Source of the DNA: Eulemur rufifrons
Lineage: Eukaryota; Chordata; Mammalia; Primates; Lemuridae
DNA: 64,000 nucleotides
Reading direction: 5' to 3'
Assembly (NCBI RefSeq): GCF_041146395.1
Contig: NC_090984.1
Location: forward strand, 86,253,114-86,317,113
This document shows positions 38,041 through 48,547 of this stretch, one piece after another; the stretch's first letter is position 1, and each line of letters begins with the position of its first letter. The notes under the pieces are model-generated. The model did not search any database, was not told the origin of the DNA, and saw only the letters and a list, made by a program, of their open reading frames with translations. The translations under genes were made by a program, and so were the position numbers.

Positions 38041-38338
38041 AGGAAAGTGGCTCATGCCTGTAATCTTAGCACCTTGGGAGGCCCCCGAGGGAGGATTGCT
38101 TGAGGCCAGGAGTTCTGAGATCAGCCTGAGCAAGAAAAAGATCTGCTGTTTACAGAAAATAGAAAAATTAGCTGGGTGTGGTGGTGCACACCTGTAGTCA
38201 CAGCTACTCAGGAAGCTGAGGCAGGAGGATTGCTTGAGCCCAGGAGTTTGACGTTGCTGTAAGCTAGGCAGATGCCATGGCATTCTAGCCTGGGCAACAG
38301 AGTGAGGCCTGTCTCAAAACAAAAAAACAACAAAAAAA
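38041..38338 (+). mobile_element. Alu SINE, older dimer
   Basis: A diverged Alu that lacks the first bases (starts near 'aggaaagtggctcatgcctg') has both arms, a linker at about 38150-38165 and a degraded A-rich tail with C interruptions. The right arm has the strepsirrhine-type ending. 'tagaaaag' occurs just before the start (38031) and again after the tail (38343), a possible target-site duplication. Confidence 0.9.
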
Positions 38339-39439
38339 GGCTATAGAAAAGGGAGTGAATCCATGTAGTATCAGTATATGTCCTATAAAGCCACGAATGA
38401 TTTTATGCTTTGCAGCTCATTAAAAAATATTTATTTTTGGTATAAAATCACTCCCACCACCCCCCAAATTCTGCCATGGGTAATTGAACAAAGCCCAAAT
38501 ATTCTGTAAAAACTAACTTTGAGAATTTGGTTTTGTATACAATAGCAGTTAAATATCTCTTTAGGAAATAATTTGTTCAGAGGTTGCCCAGTAATGTTCA
38601 AAGCTGAATTTGCTTGCTCTGGCATATTTATATTTCTAGTAATTTCTAAAAATTCTGTATGCATACTCTAAAAGTTTGAAGTAAACCTATGTAAATGTGA
38701 TTCTTTTAGGAATATTAAGAAGTGCATGCCATGAAATTTTAAAGGAAAAGAGATTAGAAAAATTATTTTAGTAGTTAAGTATAGTTAGGATACAGAGTAG
38801 TTTCCAATGTTAATTTCAATTTATGGCTTTAATACTTACTCTCAAACTTTGCCAGTAATCAAATCTTTGTACTGTTAAGTTTCTTTATTTGAAATGCCCG
38901 TAGCTTAATTCATGTTAGATGATAGGGCCAATGCTAGTTTAAGATACTTCCATTTTTAGGCAGCCTTTGAGAGTCTCATTTTTTAGAGGCTTCTTGCTAT
39001 AGAAGTTGTGTATAAACAGATTTTAAAGAATCAGTGTTTTGCCAAATAGTAATTTGTCCTAATTCTTTTATGTCTATTTTTGATTATTAGAGATTAAGAC
39101 CTCTGTGCATACACATTTGGCTTAATTGAGGGACCACAGATTTTAATGGACGTAATGATTAATTGAAGAGGAAAATAAAATACATACAATTTAATATTAC
39201 CATCTTTCCTTTCTTTACTATGTATGCATTTTTAAAAAATCTCATTTTCTTAGATCCGATTTAAGAAGGGATGCATTTGAAATTATCTCTAATTTTAGGC
39301 TTTTTCCTTCTGAATGAAAGAGTATTCCTTATATATAAAACTTAAGGGTATATATTTGATATTTTATGTATATTTAGCCCAAAGTCTTTAAGGTACTGAG
39401 GAAGCTGCTTAAGTTACTTTGCCTTTGAAATGCAGCATA
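38339..39439. other. Intron, A/T-rich, no recognised element
   Basis: No repeat named and no exon supported. Confidence 0.45.
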
Positions 39440-39800
39440 TCAGTTAATTACTGCCATATGGTGCTGTGTAACAAATCATCCCAAAACTCAGTGACTTGAA
39501 ATAATTGTTTATTTTCATGAATTTGTGGGCTGGTTGAGGAGGCTGTGCTTTAGGCTGTGGTGGAGTGGCTTTGCTTCACCCTGTGTTTATGTGGTTTGGG
39601 CCTTCTCCAGGTGTCTCTCATTCTCCTTGGCCTGGCAGGCTAGCCGAGCGTGTTCTTCCAGTGGCCACAGCACAGGCACCAGAAGATAAGCCCAATGGCC
39701 AAGCACATTTCAGTCCCATTTGCCTTATGTTTGTTTGCATCCCATCCATTGGCCAAAGCAAGTCACGTGGCTTAACCCAAAGTCCCAGGCTTCAAATGGT
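39440..39800 (-). mobile_element. LTR-like fossil (MaLR/ERVL-type), antisense
   Basis: 'gctgtgtaacaaatcatccc', then 'aactcagtgacttgaaataat' and 'cattggccaaagcaagtcac' match a common mammalian LTR-type pattern in antisense orientation. Family uncertain. This is a remnant with no coding content. Confidence 0.5.
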
Positions 39801-41109
39801 CAGTAAAAATGCTCTGCCCTCTAGCAATGCTCAAAAAATCAAAGATTCACTACAGTAAGAAAATTGTCTTGTATGATTCAGTGACAGTACCTATTTGAAG
39901 TGAAAAAAGGGAGGAGAAAGACTCCAAAAAAGCAAATAGATAAATATTAGATAATAAATAATTCTTTTCTTAAACAATTCCTTTGTTTTTTAGGTAGGCT
40001 GGATTTGCTTTGCATGTTCTTTTTCTGGTGTGGCCTACTTGGAGGAAGAGGTAGGGAAGTTTGACCTTCAGAACCATCAGGGCTTGAAGAAAGTCAGGAG
40101 GGAGCCTGGTGTTTGCCCGGGAGTTGGTGTAGCTTAGTGCTGAGGCCTCTTGGCAGCTGCTTGGCTCTGCTCTCCTTTCCCAACACCACACTGTCCCAGA
40201 GCCCAAACTGTAGAATGTTATGCTTTTCTATTATATTATTTGATTATAATACTTCATGGGGAGGGAAACAAGCTTTGAGAAGCAAAGGGACTCACACAGT
40301 TATGTGTGGGATTGCCAGTAGAGCCAGCGTGCAGTCCTCCTCTTCTTTCTACACCAGGTGTTCTCTTCTGGGGGCAGGTGAGAGTGTGTGGGTGTGCAGA
40401 TGCAGGAAGAGCAGGTTAAAATCCACTGAACGTGGTTGTAGTACTGTATTCCTGATATAAAGAACTTTTAATAGTTAGCCTTGGGAAATATTTTGGCATG
40501 GGAAAGCCAGAAAACCTTAAGAAAAAGTTACCTGAAAGTATAACTCCACATTTCAGTTGGCATAAAGATTTGGGAGTTTTTTGTATACTGTAGGAGTATA
40601 TAAAAGCCAGTGGTTAAAATAACAATGACAGTCTTTACCTGCTTAGACAGGGTGCTGGTGTTTTAGTTGGATGAAATGCCTGCTGTGTCCATATTGAATC
40701 AAAATGCTTGAAAAAAGTTTGGGAATCTCTTTTTAAAATTGAATTTGTAATTTTGTGTTGCTGTCTGTGTAGCTGAGGAAACTGAGGCCCATCTTAGTTA
40801 TGATTCAGATAAGTTTACAGCATCAGCTAGAACTGGAGCTAGAATCCTGCCTGGTGATCCTGGGACCACTGTCACCATTCCCACACCAGCATGGTAACTT
40901 GTATTGAGCCGTGCGGAGGTGAAGGGGGGTATGCAAAGAAATAGGAAACTTCCCAAAGAGCAACCGGTGCAAACACTGTAAGATAAACAGAAGATCAACT
41001 TGTGCTGTCACTGAGGTCTGGTATAGAAGACTGGAGTCACGTGTGTAGGACATGCCAGTATAGTGAACAGGCCTTCAGAGACACCAGGGCAGCATCCTAA
41101 TTCAGCTCT
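39801..41109. other. Intron, mostly unrecognised
   Basis: A short MIR-like antisense core ('agctgaggaaactgaggccc') occurs at 40770-40790. The rest is unassigned. Confidence 0.4.
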
Positions 41110-41315
41110 TACTGTTCTGATTCCTTTTTTTCCCATTGTGTTTTCTGACTCACTTTCGTTAGCATTTATGAGTGTTGTTTTACATCCTTTACCTTGACTG
41201 TCTTGTCACCCAGCTGAGTCTGTCAGGAGACAGGGTGTCTTTTTGTATCCTCAGCTCCTTAGCACCCAGCCCTGGGCCCGAAATGACCCATGCACTTCAT
41301 TTGATGCATTTTGAG
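41110..41315 (+). repeat. L2 LINE 3' fragment
   Basis: 'cattgtgttttctgactc' through 'agacagggtgtctttttg' and 'tcctcagctccttagcaccc' and 'gacccatgcacttcatttg' follow the L2 3' order, diverged. Confidence 0.55.
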
Positions 41316-41329
41316 TGGGGAAAAAAACA

Positions 41330-41360
41330 AAAACATATATATACACACATATATATATGA
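41330..41360. repeat. AT/AC microsatellite
   Basis: Short TA-rich run with an ACACAC insert. Simple repeat only. Confidence 0.7.
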
Positions 41361-42126
41361 AATTCATATTCATATTTGATAGGTCTTAAATAGCTACCTG
41401 GAGCAAAGACCACTTCCAACTGAAAATGGGGACCTGAGAATCTCCATAGTAAGCCAAGCCCAGGAAGCCGTTCTAAATGAATTGATGTTTACAAAGCTGC
41501 AGCAGGTTATCTCCAAAGGGAATAGACTGGTATGGTGCTGCCATAATTAGTTCTCTGGTTAGAAATCAAGATCTACTACTTGTTTTATGAGACTCTCCTA
41601 TACACAGCCTTTCTTAGACACAGAGAAATAAACATTGTTGTGTCCTGGGCTTTATGTCCTGTTGGGTCAGGGGAAGTCCAGGCATGTATGATAGGCTAAG
41701 TAATAAGGGAGCTGGGACTGTAATGATGTAAAATCAACATCAGGCACTTATTGGTTTATGTGCATTTTCTTACATACAGTTGCAGTAGTGCATTCATATG
41801 GTGAGCTAATGTGAGCGGCCTCAGGATAGGTGCCACGCTGCAGGATTCTGTCAGACTCTGTGCTCCACCTTCCAGTCTCTTGTCTCCGATGTCATGTCCT
41901 GTTAATCTCCCCTGCACAGTCTACTTTAGTTACAGTAGTTGCTTGCAGTTTATTGGTGCAAGTGACAGAGATGAGAGAGGTTGCTTTGGAAGGAGGGTGG
42001 AGCCTTCAGTCTGTAATGAAAAGCTGCTGCCTCTGGAATGTGATCATTTGATGCTGGTGATGTCTCCACTTCCGGAGCCCACATCTCTTTTCCATTCCAG
42101 GTGGATGTTGCTGTGAGAGTTAAGTT

Positions 42127-42302
42127 GCCAGCCCAGATTTAGGGAGTGGGAATTAGATTCCCCCTCTTAGTGGGAGAAGCAGCCCTCTTTAATCTGCCAC
42201 ACTGGTTTCCTTGATAGATACACCACTGGGAGACTTTAAAGCGGGAAGGTTGGATGTTGTGCTGGGTGTAATGACACATGATCAAATGTACTTTTAGATT
42301 TA
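42127..42302 (+). repeat. Direct repeat, copy A
   Basis: About 176 bp (from gccagcccagatttagg to cttttagattta) match the segment at 44157-44332 with roughly 85% identity when aligned by eye. The shared stretch extends past the LTR-like part into sequence I do not recognise as a known repeat. See copy B. Confidence 0.75.
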
Positions 42303-42469
42303 GTTTCCAAAATGTGACTGGGAGCCCCTAGCACCCTCTCTCTCGCTGTTGTTTCCTATATAAAATTCTTTTTGACAAATCTATTTTCAGGTGGCAGGCA
42401 TCTTTTCAAGACTATATCATTGTGTTGTATGCCAGGAAATTCCTTGAATTTTAAAATTATCAGTTTTGT

Positions 42470-42660
42470 CTACTGGAAAGAGTATGAAATTTGGAATCAG
42501 ACAAAACTGGGTGTAGCTTGGGGTTCTGCCTGCCTAGCTGTGTAAGTTTGTGTTGTCTCAACCATTCCAAACCTTTTATCTGTCCACTAGAAGTAACAAT
42601 GCCTCTTTCACAGGGTTTCTTAGCACATAGTAAGTGCACAAAAAATGTTATTAATTCACA
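42470..42660 (+). repeat. MIR SINE fragment
   Basis: 'ggaaagagtatgaaatttgg', then 'gaatcagacaaaactggg', a diverged core and a final 'gcacatagtaagtgcac' give MIR order. Confidence 0.65.
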
Positions 42661-43099
42661 TTAAGGTGTGAATGCCAAACTATAAATCAAGGAAAACCTT
42701 TTATTGGTGAGGTTTTTTACAGTGTTTTTATTATCCTTTATAGCTTTCAAATACCTTTACTATTAAGACCAACTATTTGCTCTGCATATATGAAGAATTA
42801 AATTTTCATCACACATTTATTAAATAAATGGATGTTTTTAAGTCTCCAGAGTTAAAAAAAAAAAAAAAAATGTGAAGCTTGAAAGCCATCTTGTGGGTTT
42901 GAATTGAAATACCCGGTTCAGCAGCTGAAACAGGTGTGTCAGCAGCACTTGGACATTTCATTTATACAAACTTACTGGCTGAAAAGCTTGCCAGGCCAGG
43001 GAACATTCTGACCTTCTTTCATGGGACAGTAACTTTTTGCCTTTGCAAGCAGAATTTCATCTTTATGTCTGGGCTCTACTCCACTATACAAAAGACGGT

Positions 43100-43472
43100 T
43101 GCTATGGTTTGAATGTGCCCCCCAAAGTTCATGTGTTGGAAACTTAATCCCCAATCCAACAACGTTGGGAGGTGGGACCTTTAAGAGGTGATTAGGTCAT
43201 GAGGGCTCTGCCCTCATAAATGGATTAATGCCGTTATCTCAAGAGTAGGTTCCTGGTAAAAGGATGAGTTCGATCTCCTGCTCGCACTTGTGCTCCCTTG
43301 CCCTCCCGCCTTCTGCCATGGCATGATGCAGCAAAAAGGCCTCCCTAGATGCAGGCCCCTTGACCTTGGGCTTGCCGGCCTCCAGAACTGTAAGAAATAA
43401 ATCTCTGTTCTTTATATTAATAAATTACCCAGTCTCAGGTATTCTGTTGTAGCAGCACAAAATGGACTAAGG
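43100..43472 (+). mobile_element. Solo LTR, MaLR (MST-type)
   Basis: Starts tgctatggtttgaatgtg and runs through 'ggtgggacctttaagaggtg', 'ggattaatgccgttatctc' and 'ccagaactgtaagaaataaa' (polyadenylation signal region) to 'cacaaaatggactaagg'. This is the order of an MST LTR, an ancient non-coding endogenous retrovirus-like LTR. No internal retroviral sequence and no clear target duplication remain. Confidence 0.85.
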
Positions 43473-43509
43473 TAATGGCCCTTTTGTCATCTAGCTGGCT
43501 TGGAGGTTT

Positions 43510-43640
43510 TCAGTGCCTACTGTGTATCCCTGATGCCGGAGACACAGAAAGCCCCACTGTCTTGGAACTCACATTCCCAAGGGGTCGGAGGGGCCAGATG
43601 GTGGGTGGGAAGGGGGGACAGGAAGATTCGGTGATAGTTT
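43510..43640 (-). repeat. L2-like fragment (antisense)
   Basis: 'tgcctactgtgtatccctg' followed by 'cttggaactcacattccc' is a weak antisense L2-like match. Confidence 0.4.
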
Positions 43641-43739
43641 TCAGGAGGAGACAGTGCTGGACTTGAGACAGATTGGGTACCGGTAGAGCAGGGGGGGAAA
43701 GAAGACTATGCTGAAGGGTTTGGAGCTTGTTCCAGGATC

Positions 43740-44156
43740 TATTACTATGTAACCAACTACCCCAAAACTTAGTGGCTTAAAACAGCTGCCATGTTATTTA
43801 TTGCACAATTCTGTGTGTCAGGAGTTTGGGCAGTTCTGCCACAGGTAATGTTAGCTGACGTCACCTGGTGGTGGTCAGCCAATGGATGGGCTGGTCTGCA
43901 GAGTCCATGGTGGCTTCACTCACATGTCTGGTGCCTTAGCTGGGTGGCTAGAAGGCTGGACTCAGCTGGGAATGCTGACCAGAGTGCTTACGTGTGGCCT
44001 CCTCAGCTTGGTGGTCCCACGGTAGCTGGGTTTTTTACAGGGCAGCTCTGGGCTCCCAGGAGACCTAGGCAGAAGCTGCAAGGTTTTTTCACACCTGGCT
44101 TTAGAAGTCTTAGAGGATCGCTTCCTCTGCATCCTGTTGGTAAGCAAGTTACTAGG
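43740..44156 (-). mobile_element. LTR-like fossil (MaLR/ERVL-type), antisense
   Basis: 'gtaaccaactaccccaaaac' then 'cttagtggcttaaaacagc', 'cattgttgcacaattctgtg'-like sequence, 'ggcttcactcacatgtctgg' and 'agttactagggcc' match the same LTR-type pattern as at 39.4 kb. It runs into direct repeat copy B. No coding content. Confidence 0.55.
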
Positions 44157-44332
44157 GCCAGCCCATATTTAGGGAGCAAGGAATTAGACTCCACCTCTCA
44201 GTGGGAGAAGTAGTCCTCTTCAGTCTGCCACCTGGGTTCCTCGATAGGGTCACCACTGGGAGATTTTAAAGAGGGAAGGTTGGATGGTGTGCTGGGTGTT
44301 ATGACACAGGATCAAGTGTACTTTTAGATTCA
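44157..44332 (+). repeat. Direct repeat, copy B
   Basis: Second copy of the 176-bp unit, 2,030 bp downstream of copy A in the same orientation. Both share 'gtgggagaag', 'accactgggaga' and 'gggaaggttggatg' in the same order. Copy B is joined to the LTR-like fossil on its left; copy A lacks most of that flank. Confidence 0.75.
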
Positions 44333-44972
44333 GGGGCAAACATCAAATGATAGTGGACTGAAAAGCCAGCAAGTGTTGGAAGTGGGATAATGAGTGTGGA
44401 GTACTTTTCAAGATTCTTGGCTTGGTGAGAAAATGGGAATGTGTGTGGAGGCTCAGAGCGAGGCTTGGAGACATTTGCTTGTTTTGCTTTGTTTTGAAGA
44501 TGGGTGAAGTCACCAATGACCCATTCTTTTCCAAATCATGGTTGTGCATTTTCATTCTCTAAACTGACCTCTTAACTGATTAAACACTGTTGAAATTGTG
44601 CCTTCTCTTGTCTTTGGTAATACATCTTTCTCCTGGTCCTGGTCCTCCTGCCTGTGACTAAGAAGGAGTTGTTTCCTTAAAAGGTATCCTTTCCCAGGTT
44701 CTGTCCCAGCCTTCCAGCTATTATCATGATCTGAACTGCCACCTGCGTGGTGAAGGCCCCCAGGTCTATAACTTGTGTGGACCTCCAGACCTATCTGTCC
44801 AGTTGCCACCTACACATCTTCTCCTACATGTCCCTGTAATTCCTCTTCATGTTTCTATTATAATAATGCCATCAACCTAGCCAGGCCCAAGTCTGTATGA
44901 TTTTCTCTTCATCTGTCTGTCACCCTGTGCATCCAAACAGATTAAAAAGTGCTGTTAATGTTGCTTTAAAAC
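44333..44972. other. Intron, no recognised element
   Basis: No repeat named. Contains a homologue-free open frame on each strand. Confidence 0.4.
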
Positions 44973-45147
44973 CAGGGTTCTCGACTGTGGCTGTGTGTAA
45001 GCATCACCTGTGGAGCTTCGCAAAAATGCAGACCCAGAGCCCCATCCCAAACTTACTGTGTCAGAATCTCTCGGGACTTAGGTGTCCATGTGTTTGTAAA
45101 GCTTCCCAGGTGATTCTGATGTTCACTTCATATTGAAAACAACTCTA
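44973..45147 (+). mobile_element. MER5-type hAT DNA transposon
   Basis: Starts cagggttctcgactgtgg, continues 'aagcatcacctgtggagctt', 'gtgtcagaatctctcggg' and 'cccaggtgattctgatgttc', and ends near 'tattgaaaac'. This is MER5A-like, non-autonomous and non-coding. Confidence 0.8.
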
Positions 45148-45204
45148 AGGCTTTTCTCTAATCCTCCAACTCATTTCTACCATTGCTGCTTTGGTTTAAG
45201 CCTT

Positions 45205-45625
45205 TATGGTTTCCTGTGGCTGCCATAACAAATACTGTGAACTTGGTGGCTTAAAATGAGGTTGTTTATTCTCCACAGTTCTGGAGGCCACAAGTCTGAA
45301 ATCAGGCTGTCAGCAGGGCCATGCTGCCTCCGAAGGGGAGCATCCTTCGTTGCTTCCTCCAGCTTCTGGTGGCTCCAGGTGTTTCTGGGTGTTTCTTATC
45401 TCCAGTCTCTGCCTCCATGTCCACATGGTCATCTCCTCTCTATCCCTGTGTGTCTCTTACAAAGACACTTGCCCTTGGATTTAGGGCTCACCAGTAATCC
45501 ATGGCGACTTCATCTTGAGATCCTTAATTACATCTGCAAAGACCGTTTTTCCAAAAGGTCACATTCACAGGCTCTAGGATGTGGACGTGTCTTTTGGGGG
45601 CCATCGTTCAGCCCACTCCATGCCC
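45205..45625 (-). mobile_element. MaLR LTR (MLT1/MST-type), antisense
   Basis: 'ggctgccataacaaatactg', 'gttctggaggccacaagtc', 'cttacaaagacacttgccc', 'gatccttaattacatctgc' and 'aaggtcacattcacaggc' occur in the expected antisense order. Old non-coding LTR remnant. Confidence 0.8.
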
Positions 45626-45639
45626 CCTTGTGGCTATGA

Positions 45640-46165
45640 TGGCTCTCCCATCTGATCATCTTGCCTCTAGTCCATCCTGTGCTGTGCTGCCCTGGCCCTC
45701 ACTCTCTGTTCCCAATCATAGTAGCCATTCGCTTAACTCTCACCAGGCTCCCCAGTTCCCTCAGGTGAAAAGCTGTGCCCCTGTGGAGCTCCAGGCTGGT
45801 AGAATCCAGCCCCTGCCTTTTACCCTCCTTGCCCCTTACTCCTTCTCCTCTTGAACTTTGTGCTCTCTGCAGTGCTAAACCGCCTGTAGTCCTCCTGGCC
45901 TTGTACATGCTGTTGCCCTGTACTGCCGTTTAGTCATTTTGCTGAGGTTTTGAGATAGTTCAAGCAGTGCCTCCTCCACGAAGCCTTCCCCAGTGCCTCT
46001 TCCTGTGTGCTTTGTGCTATTAGCGCATCTTGTTATTTGCATATTGTACCACACTTGCTTTTGTGCCTTTCTCTCCTAAGCGGAGAGCTCTGTGAAGGCA
46101 GGGAAGCTGATATTCATCATTGTAGCTCTAGTACTTGGCATTATAAATGTTGAATGAATGACCAT
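45640..46165 (+). repeat. L2 LINE 3' region
   Basis: 'ccacgaagccttccccagtg', 'gcggagagctctgtgaaggc' and 'cttggcattataaatgttg' with a final gaatgaatg mark a long L2 3' end. Upstream sequence rich in 'ccctggccctcactct' fits more internal L2. Confidence 0.7.
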
Positions 46166-46399
46166 GTAGCTTAACCTAATTAGAAACTTGTCTATCTTGA
46201 CACTGGTTTTTCCACTACTACCGTAATTATTTCCAACAGGATTTTTCATCTAGATGTGTTAAGTAAGAAGGCAGTCTGTAAATAGATTGGCTTATTATTT
46301 GCTTAACCTGCAGTATCTGTGCATCTGTGCTCAGGCAGTTTAAATTAAAATGTCGCTGCATGCGTTCAAGTTGACATTTCTGTTTTTTTCCCCCTTTAT

Positions 46400-46830
46400 A
46401 TTAGATATGGCTTTTGGGTTGTAAGTAGTAGAAAGCAGCCTGAGTTAGTTGAAACTAAAAAGAATTTCATAAAGAAGGGTAAGAGTACCTCTGGCCAATA
46501 GAACCCTTCAGGATCCTCTTTCCGTTTCTTTTTGCTGCTTGTCTCTGTTAATCTGCTTCATTCTTCACTTTGTCTGCTTCTTTGGCCATGTAACAGACAG
46601 TGACATCCCCGCAGCTCCTGTGTTTACACTTTACAGCTCTGGCCACCGACGAGAATGGATGGCTGTCTCTCTGTTCCAGCTTTGTATTTTCTAGGATGAG
46701 AATGTCATTGGCCAGCTTGGGCCAGATGTCAGCCTCTGGCCAATCAGCTCCAGGGTGGTGGGGAGGATGCAGGCGTGGCCACTGCATTCAAACGTGGTAC
46801 CGGGCTCACCTTTGGAAGTGAAGGAGTAAA
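46400..46830. repeat. Ancient interspersed repeat, family uncertain
   Basis: 'ttttgggttgtaagtagtag' at the start and 'ccagcctctggccaatcagc'-like sequence near 46733 belong to a repeat pattern I have seen in mammals (a 'gcaagcaacagaaa...' start) but cannot name with confidence. Confidence 0.4.
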
Positions 46831-48316
46831 TTCCAGAGAAGGCAGTATAATTGTGAGCAGAGAGCCTAAGAAGTGTCTACCACACTCTTACTGGGCCCGG
46901 TGTCTTGACCAGGAGCGTGTGGTTGAGAGAAAGATGCAGTACAGAGCTGATTAAGAGTGAGGCCATGGAAAACCTTGCCAGATTTGTGCTCATTGTCTCT
47001 AGTCCACAGTAGTGAAAATGTTCCTCTCAGTTGTTTACAGTCCTGACTTTAATTGGTTCACATATGTTTCCTTTAATATAGAATGTTCACCTTGATTTAA
47101 GTGATGTGGAAATGTATTAAAACAAAGTGGGATTGTAATGGTTGTTGACTCATGGATACTTTATAGTAGTGATCACAAATATGTTTAAGAAAATTATGTA
47201 CATTATTTTGATCCTGCCTGAGAAAAAGAGAGGAGTAAGACTTGAAATAAATATTCTTTTTATTCTAGAAACATTTTTTATATAGCTGACATTCTTTGGT
47301 GATGGAAATGAAAACAGATTAAAAACACAATGGGAATGACTTCTGGTGATAATCTAAAACCATTGGCAGACTGTAGCTATGACTTGACTGGTAAAACAAA
47401 CACACAAAACCCCTTTGTTCCAACTTCTGCTATTCTCCAGTGGGCCTCACACCCCTGCTGCCCCTGTCCAGCCACGGCCACTCTCTTCTCCTGGGTGTAG
47501 CTAGAGAAGTGGAGAGGTCCCAGGGGTCTGCTGGACAAGACAGGATAGGCATAAGCCACTAGCCAATTAATCTGGAGTTTAGAAAATACAGTTGGAAATT
47601 GAAATGCTAACTGTAATCCTGCATTTCTTTTAAGCACTGGTGTTAGCTAAATACAGGAAATCTGCTTAAGGACATTATATGTTTCCTGGATGACTTTTAA
47701 GTTACTTGACAGTTTGTGGGCTAAAACTTATATGTATATTTTTTAAAAGCTAATTTTTGCTAACAAAAAGTATTTAATTTCTACAGGCTATTTTTTGCTA
47801 ACCCGACAGTGTAGGGTTCAGACAGAAATGAGGATTAATGTAGAGATTCAGAACTTTTAAGAAAGAAAGTAATTAAACTTGGTCTTTTTACAAATAAAGA
47901 TCCTACAGACAACATTAACATGATTTAAAAGTGAGAGATGAGGTTTAATTAGTATGCTATTTTCTAACTAGTTCATTTAAAAATATTTCTCAAGTGTTTC
48001 TCTGGGGTCCGTTAGAATGGTGCTGGCTGAATTGAGCCAGCGCTAATACAGCCTGTGCAGAGTACTCATTGGTTTATTTATACTCTGTCTCTTTCCAAAA
48101 AGATACGAAGAGTCTGACTTTATAGATAGAATAGGCAACCTATACACATACATCGCTCTTAAGTTTCTGGAAGTGATTTGAATTTCATTACAGCTCTAGT
48201 CTGTTTTGCAACCCTTTACTTTTTGGGGGTGTTAGTGGGCAATTCTTTATGACCATTCCTGTCTTTTCCTTATTCCCTCTAACTTCGATGCTTAAAACTT
48301 TCAAAATATGCCAATA
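46831..48316. other. Intron before exon 2, no recognised repeat
   Basis: No interspersed repeat recognised in the 1.5 kb before exon 2. A small hairpin lies at 48020-48043 (GCTGGCT, 6-nt loop, AGCCAGC). Confidence 0.45.
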
Positions 48317-48343
48317 AATGAACGCTTTCATCCCTCTTTCTAG
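48317..48343 (+). other. PELI2: Splice acceptor of PELI2 exon 2
   Basis: A pyrimidine-rich stretch (48328-48341, with ccctctttc) is followed by TAG directly before the coding exon. A plausible branch-point adenosine lies in the aatgaac motif at about 48317-48323, close to the acceptor. The tract is short and broken by A residues, so this is a moderate-strength acceptor by eye. The reading frame and the PELI2 match fix the boundary. Confidence 0.85.
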
Positions 48344-48473
48344 GTACAACGGTGCTTTACCTAATGGAGACCGAGGACGGAGGAAAAGCAGGTTTGCTCT
48401 CTATAAGCGGCCCAAGGCAAACGGTGTCAGACCCAGCACGGTCCACGTGATATCCACACCCCAGGCATCCAAG
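48344..48473 (+). CDS. PELI2: PELI2 exon 2 (Pellino E3 ubiquitin ligase 2), internal coding exon
   Basis: This internal exon encodes 43 residues. It begins YNGALPNGDRGRRKSRF and ends STVHVISTPQASK. The first base (G, 48344) completes a glycine codon begun in exon 1, so the upstream intron is phase 2. The last codon AAG ends exactly at 48473, so the downstream intron is phase 0. An acceptor (pyrimidine run then TAG) and a donor (AAG/GTAGGT) bound it. From remembered family sequences it fits PELI2, not PELI1: NGAL rather than NGSL, ALYKRP rather than ALFKRP, and VHVISTPQASK rather than VHIACTPQAAK. It should correspond to about residues 27-69 of a roughly 420-residue protein, at the start of the forkhead-associated (FHA) phosphothreonine-binding domain. 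The C-terminal RING-like E3 region lies in exons beyond this window. Pellinos bind phosphorylated IRAK kinases and build ubiquitin chains in Toll/IL-1 receptor signalling in the cytosol. One residue (VRPST) appears to be Arg where I recall Lys in human. Confidence 0.95.
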
Positions 48474-48479
48474 GTAGGT
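48471..48479 (+). other. PELI2: Splice donor of PELI2 exon 2
   Basis: The junction AAG/GTAGGT matches the U1 donor consensus well (AG before, GTAxGT after). The PELI2 similarity stops here and the frame runs on into intron for about 70 bp until a stop. Confidence 0.9.
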
Positions 48480-48547
48480 TGGCAGAATTGGACGGGCCTT
48501 GGCAAACAGTTACTCATGGTGACTCCTTCAGCTGCTCTCCCGTAGGG

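Larger units (their letters stand above)
1..48343 (+). other. PELI2: PELI2 intron 1 (3' portion, possibly almost complete)
   Basis: Everything upstream of exon 2 reads as intron. I looked for a sequence encoding the PELI2 N-terminus followed by a donor and found none, so exon 1 should lie before base 1. The CpG island at the left edge suggests that only a short piece of intron 1 is missing. Very long first introns are usual for Pellino genes. The named repeats and motifs below fill part of it. Confidence 0.85.

Noticed and set aside
43100..43472. An endogenous retrovirus with coding potential
   Set aside because: Only a solo LTR is present; no gag, pol or env-like sequence lies next to it.
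48344..48473. Assignment of the exon to PELI1 or PELI3
   Set aside because: PELI1-specific residues that I recall (NGSL, ALFKRP, IACTPQAAK) are not present; the PELI2 forms are.
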